In this document: piece by piece, positions 1-11,459 of the stretch | Layout: every line of letters starts with the position of its first letter | How positions within the stretch are numbered: the stretch's first letter is position 1 | DNA from: Sanderia malayensis | Lineage: Eukaryota > Cnidaria > Scyphozoa > Semaeostomeae > Pelagiidae | DNA length: 64,000 nt | Assembly (NCBI GenBank): GCA_013076295.1 | Contig: RQOL01000493.1 | Location: forward strand, 124,001-188,000 | Direction of reading: 5' to 3' | Notes under the pieces: model-generated | Seen by the model: the letters and a program-made list of their open reading frames with translations, nothing else | Told to the model about the DNA's origin: nothing | The model's database searches: none | Position numbers and translations under genes: made by a program

Positions 1-202
1 TTCTATGCAATCAAAAAATGCTTCATAATAATGATTTCAGATAAACATTATCTATTCAGCAACCAGAAAACGCAGGAAAAACAGGTGATCCAAAAACTCG
101 CTAACATACTGTAACGATAACGTCACTCACCGAAAGACTATTATATTCTGCAACTTGCTAAAAACTGTAGTTGCAGCGAGAAAATTAATTTGTAGTCTCA
201 AT

Positions 203-928
203 ATGAAGATACTTTGTTTGGTGATTATTTTCTCAACTTCTGTTGTTAAAATTAATGCAAAATTTGGTGCTGATGAAATTGAGAAATTTAACATCGGGCA
301 ACTGTTTGCATTTTACAATATGGCCGTCTGTAAGAAACCCAGTCAATTTGCTGTTGCTAAGAAAGATGGCTCAGGTGAATGTCAGTGGAAAATAAGTGCA
401 GACTTTTTAGTAACCCCTGCACCGACCAAAGACGATTTGCCAATTGAAGATAAGAATGGAAATTGTGTGTTCGCTTGTTTGGGAACATCGTCTAGTAAGG
501 CATTGCACACTGAAAAGGTCATCAATCGGTTTTTAAAAGGTAAGGCCGGGGAAAAGCGAAGTGAATACAATTTATATACATATCTGGCCCCTTGTAAATA
601 TTGTGATGGCACTGAGCCTGTTCCTGATAACACTGGAGAAACGGCCGAGCTTGATGAATTCAAAGGTGTCTACTATACCGAGAAGCCAAATGACATAAAC
701 TTTGCTGATGTCTCGAAAGGAAGTCAAGTAATCAATGAAATACTTCAGACTACAACCTCAAAGGGACTGAATGCAATTAAAAAAAATACCGAAGTGGACC
801 TAGATAGTGTCAAGACAACAATAAGAGAAGGGAAGGCTGCAAATGAATCAAAAGATACTATAATCAATGAAGCATCAGGCAGCAAATATCTCAAGAGTGC
901 CATCAAATCTTACCTTGACCAGAACTGA
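203..928 (+). CDS. Small secreted cysteine-containing orphan protein
   Basis: I do not recognise this 241-residue protein. The frame is open from an upstream TTG at 155, but the ATG at 203 is preferred because it starts directly with a signal peptide (MKILCLVIIFSTS, then a likely cut after INA). The mature part has a cysteine-containing half (about residues 20-150, with CVFAC and CKYC pairs) that is probably disulphide-bonded. A charged, lysine- and glutamate-rich C-terminal half follows, without cysteines or membrane segments, ending KSYLDQN. It is intronless in this window, and an AATAAA lies 118 bases past the stop. Export is inferred from the signal peptide alone; no function is proposed. 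Upstream exons left of the window cannot be excluded. Confidence 0.6.
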   Translation: MKILCLVIIFSTSVVKINAKFGADEIEKFNIGQLFAFYNMAVCKKPSQFAVAKKDGSGECQWKISADFLVTPAPTKDDLPIEDKNGNCVFACLGTSSSKALHTEKVINRFLKGKAGEKRSEYNLYTYLAPCKYCDGTEPVPDNTGETAELDEFKGVYYTEKPNDINFADVSKGSQVINEILQTTTSKGLNAIKKNTEVDLDSVKTTIREGKAANESKDTIINEASGSKYLKSAIKSYLDQN

Positions 929-1045
929 TTGCCAAAATGTAATAACATTTAGCATGAACATGGTATTGCATGTAAGAAGGCACACCAATTCACAAACATT
1001 GTTATGTTTGTTACATTTGTGAAATATGCATGAATGGGTAAAAAT

Positions 1046-1051
1046 AATAAA
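1046..1051 (+). terminator. Poly(A) signal of the small secreted gene
   Basis: A canonical AATAAA lies 118 bases downstream of the stop codon at 926-928. It is the nearest plausible cleavage signal for that gene. Confidence 0.5.
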
Positions 1052-1059
1052 TGAAAACA

Positions 1060-2480
1060 AGTTTGACCTTTTTGCAATTTTTTCTGTTTCATGACAAGTT
1101 TAGTTTATTTGTGACTCTATTGTATTCTAAATTTGCCCGAAAATTGGTCCAATCCAACAAAGAAAAGGCAAGTAAAAGGAGCCAGCGACATAATACATCG
1201 CATTGTTATAAATGTATTCAAACAACATGTATTGTCACCTTTATTTAATAAAGCAACTGTTGGATTTCAAACAACTGTTGCTTCATTAAATTTTGTGTGT
1301 GCTTGGGACAAACAATGGTGTCCTCTGTCTTATAAAGTAAAAACATTCAGCATTTCCTAAATGGGTTTGCAGGGACTTCATGGAAGCGTTCGTTAGAGAC
1401 ACTTGACTGTATATCAGTCAGCAGAGCATGTCATACGAGAAAACTCTGCCAAGGACATTTCGTGCTTCCAAAAATGCTAAGTTGTGACGTCATAGCAGTG
1501 ATCACAGCATTGAGTTATTGATTCTTGCTCTGATCATAGTCACGAGAGGTTGATCTGAAGTTTTCTTTTACGACTGTGGTTAGAGTTAGAGTCCGAGTTA
1601 CCTAACAGTATTGCTTCGCCACCCATTCTCCTCCTATAACCTTTCATAACAAAGTCCATTAACCCCTTCCACTCCAAGCGTTACGTGACGGTTGAATGAT
1701 TGACTAGGATGACCCCCTTCCTCTTCCTTACATATTTCACAGGCTCCAAATCCAATGTGCAATTGACTGAGGGTGCTGATTGACCTGTATGATCATAAAT
1801 CGTACTGTCATCATTCAAACCCCCAAAAATAATCGTGGGTTGGTAGCTGACGATTTGCATTGCGATTCTCGTCACTCCATTCATTACTATCTTTTTTATT
1901 GCTTTCACTCTTAGGCTGCGTTTACACGGGACCGGTTCCTTAGCCTAAAATTCGCGAAAGTTTATTACGTGAAACTTTCTAAAATATGAAATTCGCGAAA
2001 GTTTATTCTTGATAAAAATTTCAAAATTGGAAATTCGTGAAATTTTATTTTCGCGATAAAGCAATTTTGAGAAATTTGTAATCCCAAAATGAAAAAGGCG
2101 ACTAACAAAGAAACATATTTATCCATTAGTTAGTTTCATGGAAAGAAAAGGGAAGGCAGAAAAGGCAGAGTGAATGTGGAAACGAAGCTGACCCTCTTGG
2201 GAATTTTGATGATTACTAATTTTATTACAATATTGTTCTTCTTCTGTTTACGTTGTAAAAATGAGAAAATTTTATGAAAAAAGTTTCACGGGTTTCTTAT
2301 AAAAAAAATGCGTTTATTCTAGTGCAGCATTTCCCATTCGACAGTATCGCTTTTGTTCCTGAAAGATAACTCCATATAAAATTGCTGCTGTGTGGCATTC
2401 TAGTGTTTACTATTGCTAGTTTATTCTTTCATTTCATATGCCGCCTCCCAGCGAAGCGAGGACTGTTCCCATTTCACCGT
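1060..2480. other. Intergenic region with a single MITE-like end
   Basis: No gene is supported here. From about 1915 the sequence GCTGCGTTTACACGGGACC resembles one terminus of a MITE. It is followed by imperfect repeats of AAATTCGCGAAAGTTTATT near 1950, 1990 and 2030. I do not see the matching inverted end, so this looks like a broken or very diverged element. The last 100 bases become more GC-rich towards the PICK1 start. Confidence 0.4.
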
Positions 2481-2489
2481 TTCCAATTC

Positions 2490-2498
2490 GCGCATGCG
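2490..2498. promoter_or_regulatory. NRF1-like palindrome upstream of PICK1
   Basis: GCGCATGCG, the core of the NRF1 consensus, lies 42 bases upstream of the PICK1 ATG, with a CCAAT box just 5' of it (about 2483-2487). Both sit in the only GC-rich stretch of this intergenic region. This is consistent with a TATA-less housekeeping promoter, but it is motif evidence only. Confidence 0.35.
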
Positions 2499-2540
2499 TT
2501 TCTGCGTACATTAGACACGTTGCAATTCAACAAAACAACA

Positions 2541-5500
2541 ATGCAAGCAGCACCAGCAGGTAAATTTTTATTTTCATAAACCAAGTCTGAAAATTGATCT
2601 GCAGGGCAGAAAGGAACAGCTTTGTTCAAATAGATAGTTCATGAGAAATATAATTTTGCGATGTTTAAACCATTATAATTACTTTTCGACGGCTGAATTA
2701 TGGAATATGTTTATGAGATTGATCCCAGGTAAGTTATAGAGTAGCGAACATGGAAATATGATCCAAAGCAAGGTCGCTTAGGTTTAGGCCGATGTACTTG
2801 TCTACTTTGACAAATCTTTATATTTTCTCAACAACATTTTCCCTTTAACCATGTGAGAAATAAACACTTCAGATATTACTGGGTAGCTATATGGTGAAAT
2901 GTTTCTTTCAAATAGTTTATTAAAATGTTTGTATGTTGCTCTGTCAGCTGTATCTAATTTTTCATTTGATTTGAAGGAGTTTGTCAGGTAAACAAGGAAC
3001 AGTATCTTTGAAAAAGGACAAACAAAACCTAATTGGAATAAGTATTGGTGGAGGAGCTCCACTCTGTCCATGCCTTTACGTTGTGCAAGTATTTGATAAT
3101 ACACCAGCTGCAAAAGAAGGAACCCTGCAAGCTGGTGATGAAATCATTGGTGTCAATGGAAAATCAATGAGAGGAAAAACTAAAGTTGATGTTGCGAGAG
3201 CTATCCAAGCAATAAAGGTATATGCAGTTAAACCTTGCTAAGTCGACTAGTCAGAGAGAAATGGAACAATTCTTTGGCTCGTCAAGAGTTATTATTACAG
3301 GTCAAGCATGATAAAGTATCATATGGCAAGTCAAAATGAATGAAGGGAGAGTGATGATACCATTCTTTTCAACAATGGTTGTTTTATTTTGACATTAAAC
3401 TCGAGTTTAATGACTGTATCTGTTAAACAGCTTAGCATTAATGTGTTGAAAATAGGGCCCTGGGGAAAAATAAGTTATAGTCAGGGTTATCAAACTTCAC
3501 TTTTAAATGAAGCATGTTGTTAGATGTTTTAAACTAGCTCAATGGGCGGTCAACATATCAAAGTTTTAATTTATCAATCTGCATTTTCACACGTTCACCA
3601 GAGAGATGTGACTTGTTTTTTTATCAGGAAGAGGTTACCATTCAATATGTCAAGCTGCATGCAGATCCAAAAGAAGGAAAATCTCTTGATATAAGTATGT
3701 ATTTTTCTATATTTTAGATAGTTGTGTTTACAATTTCTCCCAAGTGGTTTTGGAACAAATTTACCTTTAATTCTAATGCTATCAATTTAGTTATGAAAAA
3801 GGTGAAGCATAAGATGGTTGAACACATGAGTTCAACTACAGCTGATGCACTTGGTCTTAGCAGAGCAATACTTTGCAATGGTTAGTAATGTCCCGAAATT
3901 TACAATATATATCTTTTGTTATGAGCATCATTTCTTATGATTTTTGTACCATGTTTGCGATAACTTTTTACCAGATATATCAAATATTTCTATATTTAGA
4001 TGGGTTAGTCAAGAAACTAGAGGAATTGGAACAGAATGCTCAGGTTTATAAAGGTTAATTTAACTTGATTTTTACTTATTCTTCTGTCAAAGAACTTTAA
4101 ATATTGTTTAGATTATTTTTGTTTAATTGAGATAAAGTTTTGAATGTAATTTCTTAGGTCTCTTGGAGCATGCAAAAAGACTATTGCAGAGCTTTTTTCA
4201 AATGGCTGTTTTGCACAAAGGTTGGTAGATTATTCGATGAAATCCCTGTCTGTTGTTTTAAAAGTTAAAACATTGATAACATTTGTTCTACTTTCCATAG
4301 AACTTGGTGACATATTTGCTTCTATTGGAGTGAGAGAATTGCAATCAAATTCCAGTGAAGCTTTCGCAACATTTGCTGACTGTCACAGGTAAGGCTATGA
4401 ACATCTGCACTTCTTATTTTTCTAAAGGTTGTTTTTATTTAGCTTCAAATCATGAACATGTACATAGAAAATAGACATGTTTAATTTTTATTTCCAGGAA
4501 CTTCAACAGATCAGGAATGGGTTTCTTGAAAACTGTCAAACCAATGCTAAGTGATTTGAATACATACTTAGTAAAAGTATGTTCATATCTTATTACTTTC
4601 TTCTGTTGATTATACTTTTATTCAAGAAGATACTTAACATTATAACTTCTTAATATTTTTATAACAGGCAATTCCAGATACCAAATTGACAATTAAAAAG
4701 TATGCTGATGCTAAGTTTGAATATCTGGTATGAGAAATGTTTTGTTTGTTCCCTGCTTAGTAGATTGCTCTTATCATATACTTTGAAGGGACTCCAGACC
4801 TGGTTTGTTATAATTGGATTTTCTATTCTGAAAGGAAATTGGTATTATCTATTTTCCTATTCTTATAATTAATTTCAGCAAGTCTTAGATATTTGATTTA
4901 TTATTTAGTCTTATTGTCTAAAAGTTAAAGAAATGGATGATGAAGAATATGGTTATGCTGTAAGTGATACATATTTATTTTTTGATATATTCTCTTTAGT
5001 TGCAACAAACATCTTTATCTAAACTTGGCTTTTTTCAGGCTTTGCACGAATCACTTTATCGTGTTGAAACAGGAAATTATGATTATCGGTAAGTTTATTA
5101 ACATTTAGATAAAGATGTTTGTAAATATAAACATAAATATAAGTATAAATATAAGTATAAGTTTTAAATATAGTATCACATCACAATGTTTCCGTGTATG
5201 GTCATGTCTTCACTTAGCTTGCGCCTGGTATCAATGGCATTTTATTTTTGGCATGCATTAAAGTTAGCCTCTTCTAAAATATTGATGCCCTCCCTTAATC
5301 TTGTTGATAAAATATAATGTTAAAATGAACAATGTTTGAGAGGGAAGAACAAAGAGTTTTAGGCAGAAAATTTATCAAGACCTTGAATTTACACTAATGA
5401 ACCAAGTGTTGTCAATGTAGGCAATATAGTAGTTAGTTTTCAACACTTTATCATATTTTAGAGTTGTTCTAAGATGTCGACAACTAGCAAGAGAAGCATT

Positions 5501-5825
5501 TGCAAGGTTGAGATCAGATGTGTTGGTTAAACTGGAGTTATTGGACAACAAACATGGTGATATTTTTAAGAAGCTTGATTGACTATTAACTACCACTCTA
5601 TGTAAACTTACTAGAATTGTTCTTAACCAGTTATTTTGATGTAATATTTAATCAGTTGTACTATTTTACATTTTAGTTCAAGATATAGTCTTTCAACTTC
5701 AACGATTTCTTCAATCAATGACAACATTCCACAAAGAATGTGAAGGACATCTAAAAGATGCAAATGTATTTCCCATTGAAGTTGATTTGAGCACTGGAAG
5801 TTTGGGGAATACTTTTCATAAATAA
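2541..5825 (+). CDS. PICK1: PICK1: PDZ and BAR-domain scaffold protein
   Basis: Thirteen exons give a 364-residue protein with consistent phases: 2541-2559, 2988-3217, 3628-3694, 3791-3880, 4000-4053, 4158-4220, 4301-4388, 4498-4576, 4668-4727, 4909-4959, 5039-5088, 5462-5556, 5677-5825. The PDZ domain (about residues 10-95) has the family stretch LIGISIGGG and CPCLYVVQVFDNTPAA. The arfaptin-type BAR domain follows, with ADALGLSRAILCNDGLVK, IKKYADAKFEYL and VKEMDDEEY. In other animals PICK1 binds C-terminal PDZ ligands of receptors and transporters and curves membranes during their traffic. It is shorter than vertebrate PICK1 (about 415): exon 1 gives only a six-residue leader, and the protein ends soon after VFPIEVDL, without the acidic tail. 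It converges on the LUC7-like gene, 297 bases apart. Confidence 0.95.
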
Positions 5826-6122
5826 TGCCAAGCACAAAAATGTGCAATATTGACAAATACTTTATTTAAATCAATATAAACCCACCTATCAATTATTTAT
5901 TACCTATCAATATCATATGGAGACAGAAATATGAATATATAAATAGTTATATATTCAAGAAAAGAAGGAATAGAACATCAGATAGAAACAAATGAAACTT
6001 GTGTCATGAGTATCAGATACTTTCCACATAAAAAACAAGCATATTATTAAATACAACTTTATCCCATCCTGATATAGCTCAGTAAACAAATACTTTTAAT
6101 CAGTAGCGATTTGTTTCTGTTG

Positions 6123-9100
6123 TTAATTAACAGTTTTGTCTTTTGCGACTTCATCAACATTGGAATCAGCAGCACTATCTATTTCACCATCCTCTCTTAT
6201 ATCACTTCCTTTCCCCTCATTGATCATCTTCTTCCTTTCCACATGCAATCCTTTACTTTCATTTCCTTCTTGACATGGACTTGCATCTCTATTTATTCTC
6301 CTCTCTCCGTTTCTATCAACATCTCTATTATCATATCGCTCATTGCTACGATTTCTGTATCTCTCTCGCCTTTGATACCTGTCCCTTTCCGAATCTCTTC
6401 TGCCTCTATCATAGTCCCTTCTACCATAATCTCTTCGATCATACCTATCGTAATCTCGTCTATCAGAGCCCCTTCTGTCTCTATAATAACCTTGGTCAAC
6501 TCTTCTTCTATCTCTGTCTTTACTTCTGCTCCTATCCCTGCGTCGTTCTCTGCTACGTTCTCTGCTATGATCTCTTCTTTGACTGCCTTCACGGCTGCTA
6601 CTATTCCTGACAAAAATATCAAATCAGTGCAATTAATTAATTATTATTACACCACTAGTGTCCTTGAAAATCCACCAAAGCTTTTCGCTAAGCATTTTGA
6701 GAGAGTGCTGGTGATGCTAGGTTTTTACTGGCAAATTGCTGCAACCAATATCAAAGTTTTTATAAATAAAGAAAATAAAAATAAAAATCATTTGATCCAC
6801 CAAATTACTTAAAGCCATGACAAGTATTGTGAATTATTAAAATATAATCGATTTGGGAGATTCAATTACAAATAAACAAACCTCCTATCAACTGGACTTC
6901 CAGCTTTTTCTCTCTCTTGTCGTTTTTTCTCACGTTCCTTCTCACGTGCTTCTCTTTTCGAAGAGACAGATTCCTAAATATATATTAAGTTTTAAATACA
7001 TGAAGCAAAATTGAATACACTTTCACATATTTATCACAGCAAACTTATTGTTACCGTATTCCCTCTAAAGAACGCCGCCCTCTGATAAACGCCGCACTTT
7101 AAACCAAGCATTTGTAATAAACGCCGCCCTCTGAGGGCCTGTTTATATGGAGCCGAGTTACTCGGCTTCCCGAGTAACTCGGAAAGGCGGGATGAAAATT
7201 GAATCCTGTTTATATGAGACCGAGTTACTCGGGTGGCCAGGTTACTTTTGGAATGGTGTTTGTTACATGAAGTACAACCAATTTCGCGCTCATTTCAGAC
7301 ACTTCAACACGTGGAATCTTTTTTCAGAAGTTCTAATAATTAAACATGGTTGCTCCAAGAGAAATGAAGTTGTATATCCAAAGGAAAAATTATGCAATGT
7401 GCTTTGGTTAACAGTTCACGCATGCGCATTATGTCCGAATTTGTCCCGGGTGGTCGAGTAACTCGGCACATTTGCGTTTATATGGCAGAAACGAGTTACT
7501 CGGTATGCCGAGATCTCGGCTGTTTTGCCGGGATCCCGGCTGGCCGAGTTACTCGTCTGTCTCATATAAACACTCACCCGGGATTGCATTGATTTTGTAT
7601 ACAAGGCGGGTAACTCGGCTTAACGAGTAACTCGGGAAGCCGAGTAACTCGGCTCCATATAAACAGGCCCTAATGAACGCCGCCCTCTATTGAACGCCGC
7701 ATCTTCAAAAGCGGCGTTTGTTAGAAAACGCACGTCAGCGAAAGCTATGAAAGTTTTCGTGTCATAGATAAGGACTCTGACGGAGACAATACATTAACAT
7801 AGACATACTTTAGCGTGAACACATCATTTGTGGACATTAAAACATTTTTCATAAAGTCTTTTATTACGTGTTTTTGGGAAAAGAATACATTGCCTGTTTT
7901 TACTTTCTTTATCTCACTTTTCATTTTGGAAAGAACGCCTCCCTCTAATGAACGCCGCATGCAAAAGTCGGATATTGAAAAGAACGCCGTGGCGTTCTTT
8001 AGAGGAAATACGGTACTACTGATCATAAAATACCTGCAATTCTGCCAGCCTGTCACGTATCTTGATAAAACCCATGTGCAGCTTGCCACCAAAATGATCT
8101 GCTAACCTGTTGACAAATCAATAAATTGGGTATAATTCCCAAGCAAACAATACATGCAATTGTGATCAAACAATTATGAATCAAGTTGTATACCTTCTGT
8201 CGTTATCATATAAACTCAAATATGCGCCACATATTTCACAGACTCTCAATTTCTGTTGTTGTGTTCCAGTCACAGGCAACGAGCTTCTAAAAGCATCCTG
8301 AAGTATAAAAGCAATGTTAGTTGACATTGTAATAGTAACAGACTTGAATAAATTTTGAAAATACACTTGAAAATAAAAACATTATTTGAAAATTGTGACA
8401 GAAATTCTAATTAAAGTATATTCATGATTAAAATATAGCAGAAAACAAAATTAATGATATGAACCTCTGCCTTTCGCTTCTCTGCCTTTAATTCCTCTAC
8501 TTCTTTGGTTAAAGCAAAAGATTCATCAACTTTTCCTTCAGCACCTATAACACATATCAATCAATAACTAGCCAAAACTAATCTTTTAAATCAAAACTAA
8601 TTATGCCACATAAAAAAATTAACTGTGAACACACCCAATTCTTCGCTTTTAGCCAGCAGCTTACCAATCTGTTCATTCAGTTCATGAACTGATGTTGCCT
8701 TTAAAAATCAATTTAATATATATTTTATAATTAATACAAATTAAAGAGAAAAGAAAAGTGTCAGATACTAATTTTCTAAAGTAGAATGAAAATCATAAAT
8801 AGATCACTAAACTAGACAAAAGTAATATTCAACAACTTAATATGGTTGATGTAATTACTTCATTAGACTCAGCTTCCTCTTCGTTATTATCTTCCAACCT
8901 TTTCTTATTCGCCTCAACTTTTCTATCACAATCTCTCACAAATGACTTTAAATGATCAAGTTGCTAAAATCAAAAACAACAATGTTACAAAATAAAAAAT
9001 GAAAATGGAAAGAAGCTCACAAATGTATTGTTCACACAAAGAGAACAAGTATAATACACCAAAAAAAGAAAACTTTGTGAAATTACATCAACATCATATC

Positions 9101-11125
9101 CATAGTCTCTATTCCTTGAAGCTTGCTCAAAGTCAGCTTTAAGTGCCAGAGAATGGTATTTGTGACATGGTCCAAGGTCTAGCTTCTAGAAACACATAAA
9201 TAAATACTAAATGCTTCCCTGAAATAAGCATCAATTAATATTAACAAAGCTTAAAAGTTGGGAATTCAATGAAATACTGATGGTGTCATAGTTTTAATAA
9301 TAACCTTAGTTACCGTATTGTGAAATAGGTCAAACGGACATAGACCCATTATAAAGCTTTTACAAACATCAGAGTCTGTAAATGTCTTGCCATCCTCTAT
9401 ATTTTCTCCTGCAAAAAGCAATGTTTAAAATTAAATTATGGCAAGAATTATTTCAAAAGTTCTTTGGATGTGCCAAGTGTGGATTAATTCATTAAAAACA
9501 CCCAAAATATCTATTTTCCAATTTCTATTCTGATAAGTTATTATACATCATACAGTGGAACCTGATATAACGAACTCTGAAGGGAACCAGAAATAGTTTG
9601 TTATATTGGGAGTTCGTTAAACAGGGACAAAGATTTTTCATAGGCTTTTTCACAGCACATGCCTCAAAAACCCTTCTATGAGCTTTTTTGGGCCATCCAC
9701 AACTTTTGTGCACATTTTACTAAAAAAACCCAAGCTAAATACCAAGGTTGGTTATGTTCCTCTTATAATTTGCTTATGTTCCTGCTAGCTGGCTTTCCTT
9801 GCTCGTCATGTGCAATATGCTTTTTCATAAATCTTTGGCACCAAGTTGAATTAGTTTTTTTGTATGTGGTGAGTGATTTGAATGCCTGTCTGGACTTCTA
9901 TGAAATTTACAATAATTATTTTTTATTTCTGAAAGCTAAGCTTCATTGTAAATAACAGAAAATTGCTTTAAATTTTGCGTGCCAAATCCAACATTTTCAA
10001 ATTGCCTCGCTTCCCTGACTTATTGACCTCTTTATGAATCCGTACAAATTTTTCCTAAATTCCCCTCAAGAGAAAGTAGTAAATGGACACTGGAAATAAA
10101 TAAATAACATTAATAAATGAAAAGTTTATGAAAAGTTTGTTATAACAAGGGTAATTATGATGAAGGAACATCTAACTTGATTGGTTACAATGAGAGATCG
10201 GTATATCCAGGGTCTGTTATGCTGAAGGTATTTATAAGCAGTTTTTAGGCAAAATCTAAGGGACCAAACATTTGTTCATTAGGTATACCAGGAGATTCTT
10301 TATATCTGGTGTTCGTTATATCGGGATTCCACAGTATACTAACTGCCAATATAGTGACTTATTGTTAAATATTTAAAGCAGAAATGAGAATATTTGACAA
10401 AGTGTGGCAAAGGTATACAAATGTGATGGTTTTGGATAAAAATGTGATATTTTGATACAATGATATAATACACTGGATCAGAAAAGAAAGAGAAAAAGAA
10501 GAACCATGGTTGTAAATTTTTGATGCATCACATACCCTCAATACTTACATTTCCGTAGAAGTTTGTTTATTGACCTATCAAAACATTCACTACATTCAAG
10601 TCACTGTCTTGTTTTGTAAACAATTCTGAGCAAAATAATCAAATTAAGCAGCTCAGACAATATTTAATCAAAGCTATTACTCAATTCAAGGGATTTATTT
10701 GGAGAACGTCACACTGTAAACAAGCCCATTTCTTTGCTGGCACACAGGATATTAACAAGACATACCTCCTCCAATCCAATACAAGGAGCGTCGTGTTGGC
10801 TGGGGGGGGGGGCAGAACATGGGCATAAAGGATTGCATTTCAATGCAAGTGTAAACAAGGAAAATAAACGGCCACAGAAACAATGACGCGAACGGTCGAA
10901 AGGTAGGTACAAGCATAGACACCAATTTGGTAATGTGCAAGTTCTTGTCTATATCCTGCAAGCTGTTTATCTGTCCGACTTGAATTTGAGCTTTTCTCTG
11001 TTGGCTCTTGGCCTAAGATCAATATACCTAGATATAAATAATATCGTATGGCTGAAGATCTTACCATCTCTCTTTGTGCCCATAAGTTCATCCAACATCT
11101 TCTTCATTTGTTCTTGAGCTGACAT
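6123..11125 (-). CDS. LUC7L2: LUC7-like U1 snRNP-associated splicing factor with RS tail
   Basis: Ten exons (transcript order) give 418 residues: 11065-11125, 9314-9408, 9087-9185, 8859-8963, 8635-8698, 8465-8544, 8194-8297, 8034-8106, 6882-6973, 6123-6606. All phases agree. The N-terminus MSAQEQMKKMLDELMGT is the LUC7L/LUC7L2 signature. It is followed by the first zinc finger (DVCKSFIMGLCPFD..H), a coiled coil, and the second finger (KLRVCEICGAYLSLYDND...HFGGKLHMGF). The last exon is an Arg/Ser/Asp-rich tail ending near GDGEIDSAADSN-type acidic sequence. LUC7 proteins bind U1 snRNP and influence 5' splice-site choice in the nucleus. The exon 8-9 intron carries two nested MITEs and intron 1 carries a TA-flanked element. 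LUC7L versus LUC7L2 cannot be resolved; an invertebrate single-copy gene may be ancestral to both. Confidence 0.93.
7052..8015. mobile_element. TA-flanked MITE built of GAACGCCGCC motifs, host of a nested MITE
   Basis: The ends form inverted repeats: CCGTATTCCCTCTAAAGAAC on the left and its near-exact complement GTTCTTTAGAGGAAATACGG on the right, each flanked by TA. Inside are repeated ACGCCGCCCTCT(N)ATAA motifs. A TA duplication suggests Tc1/mariner-type mobilisation, but no transposase is encoded. It lies in an intron of the LUC7-like gene and is interrupted by another MITE at 7135-7670. Confidence 0.75.
7135..7670. mobile_element. Nested MITE with GAGTTACTCGG repeats
   Basis: Inverted ends start GGGCCTGTTTATATGGAGCC and the complement is at 7651-7670. 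Subterminal copies of CCGAGTTACTCGG, in both orientations, occur near both ends. The element is non-coding and inserted into one of the ACGCCGCC repeats of the surrounding MITE, so it is the younger of the two. From memory, MITEs with this kind of terminus are frequent in anthozoan genomes. Confidence 0.75.
9551..10336. mobile_element. TA-flanked non-autonomous DNA transposon in LUC7L intron 1
   Basis: Left end CAGTGGAACCTGATATAACG and right end complementary to CTGTGGAATCCCGATATAAC, each next to TA, define a 786-bp element. The TA duplication and CAGTGG-type ends resemble pogo/Tigger-class Tc1/mariner elements. Internal copies of TTCGTTATAT-like motifs recur. No open frame of transposase character is present. 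Confidence 0.65.
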
Positions 11126-11459
11126 ATTTACAAAACTTTAGATTTGGCTCTCTTCAATAGCTTTTCGCTCAGGATAGGGGAAAAATTTGCACAAAACTTT
11201 TTGTTTTTGTCATTCCGTTCCGCCGCCACGGCCACAAACCACACCACTCGGACTCGCCTTCCAATGTATTGTGGGATATTCCCCCGACTTGATTTGAAAG
11301 GGAGACAACATGGCTAAAACGAGGCAGTTTGCACGTGACTTTCTCGTTGGAAGAGGAAGATAAAATTTTTATTTCACTTCCCTTTACTCGTAACAACAGC
11401 TTTAGTGCTTTGCTGCCATTTGCAACTATAAATTTAGCATCAGTGGCATAGTCCTGAAA
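11126..11459. promoter_or_regulatory. Shared divergent promoter of LUC7L and LAMTOR2
   Basis: The start codons of the two genes are 334 bases apart and point away from each other, so both promoters must lie here unless there are distant untranslated exons. The region has a GC-rich block (CCGTTCCGCCGCCACGGCC near 11217-11235), a CCAAT box (about 11261) and the motif ATTGTGGGATATTCCCCCG. I see no TATA box. Bidirectional transcription is inferred from gene order. Confidence 0.6.

Noticed and set aside
6111..6812. 233-codon open frame on the plus strand, rich in Ser/Ile
   Set aside because: It is the antisense of the RS-tail exon of the LUC7-like gene; repeated RS/RD codons read backwards give a long open frame.
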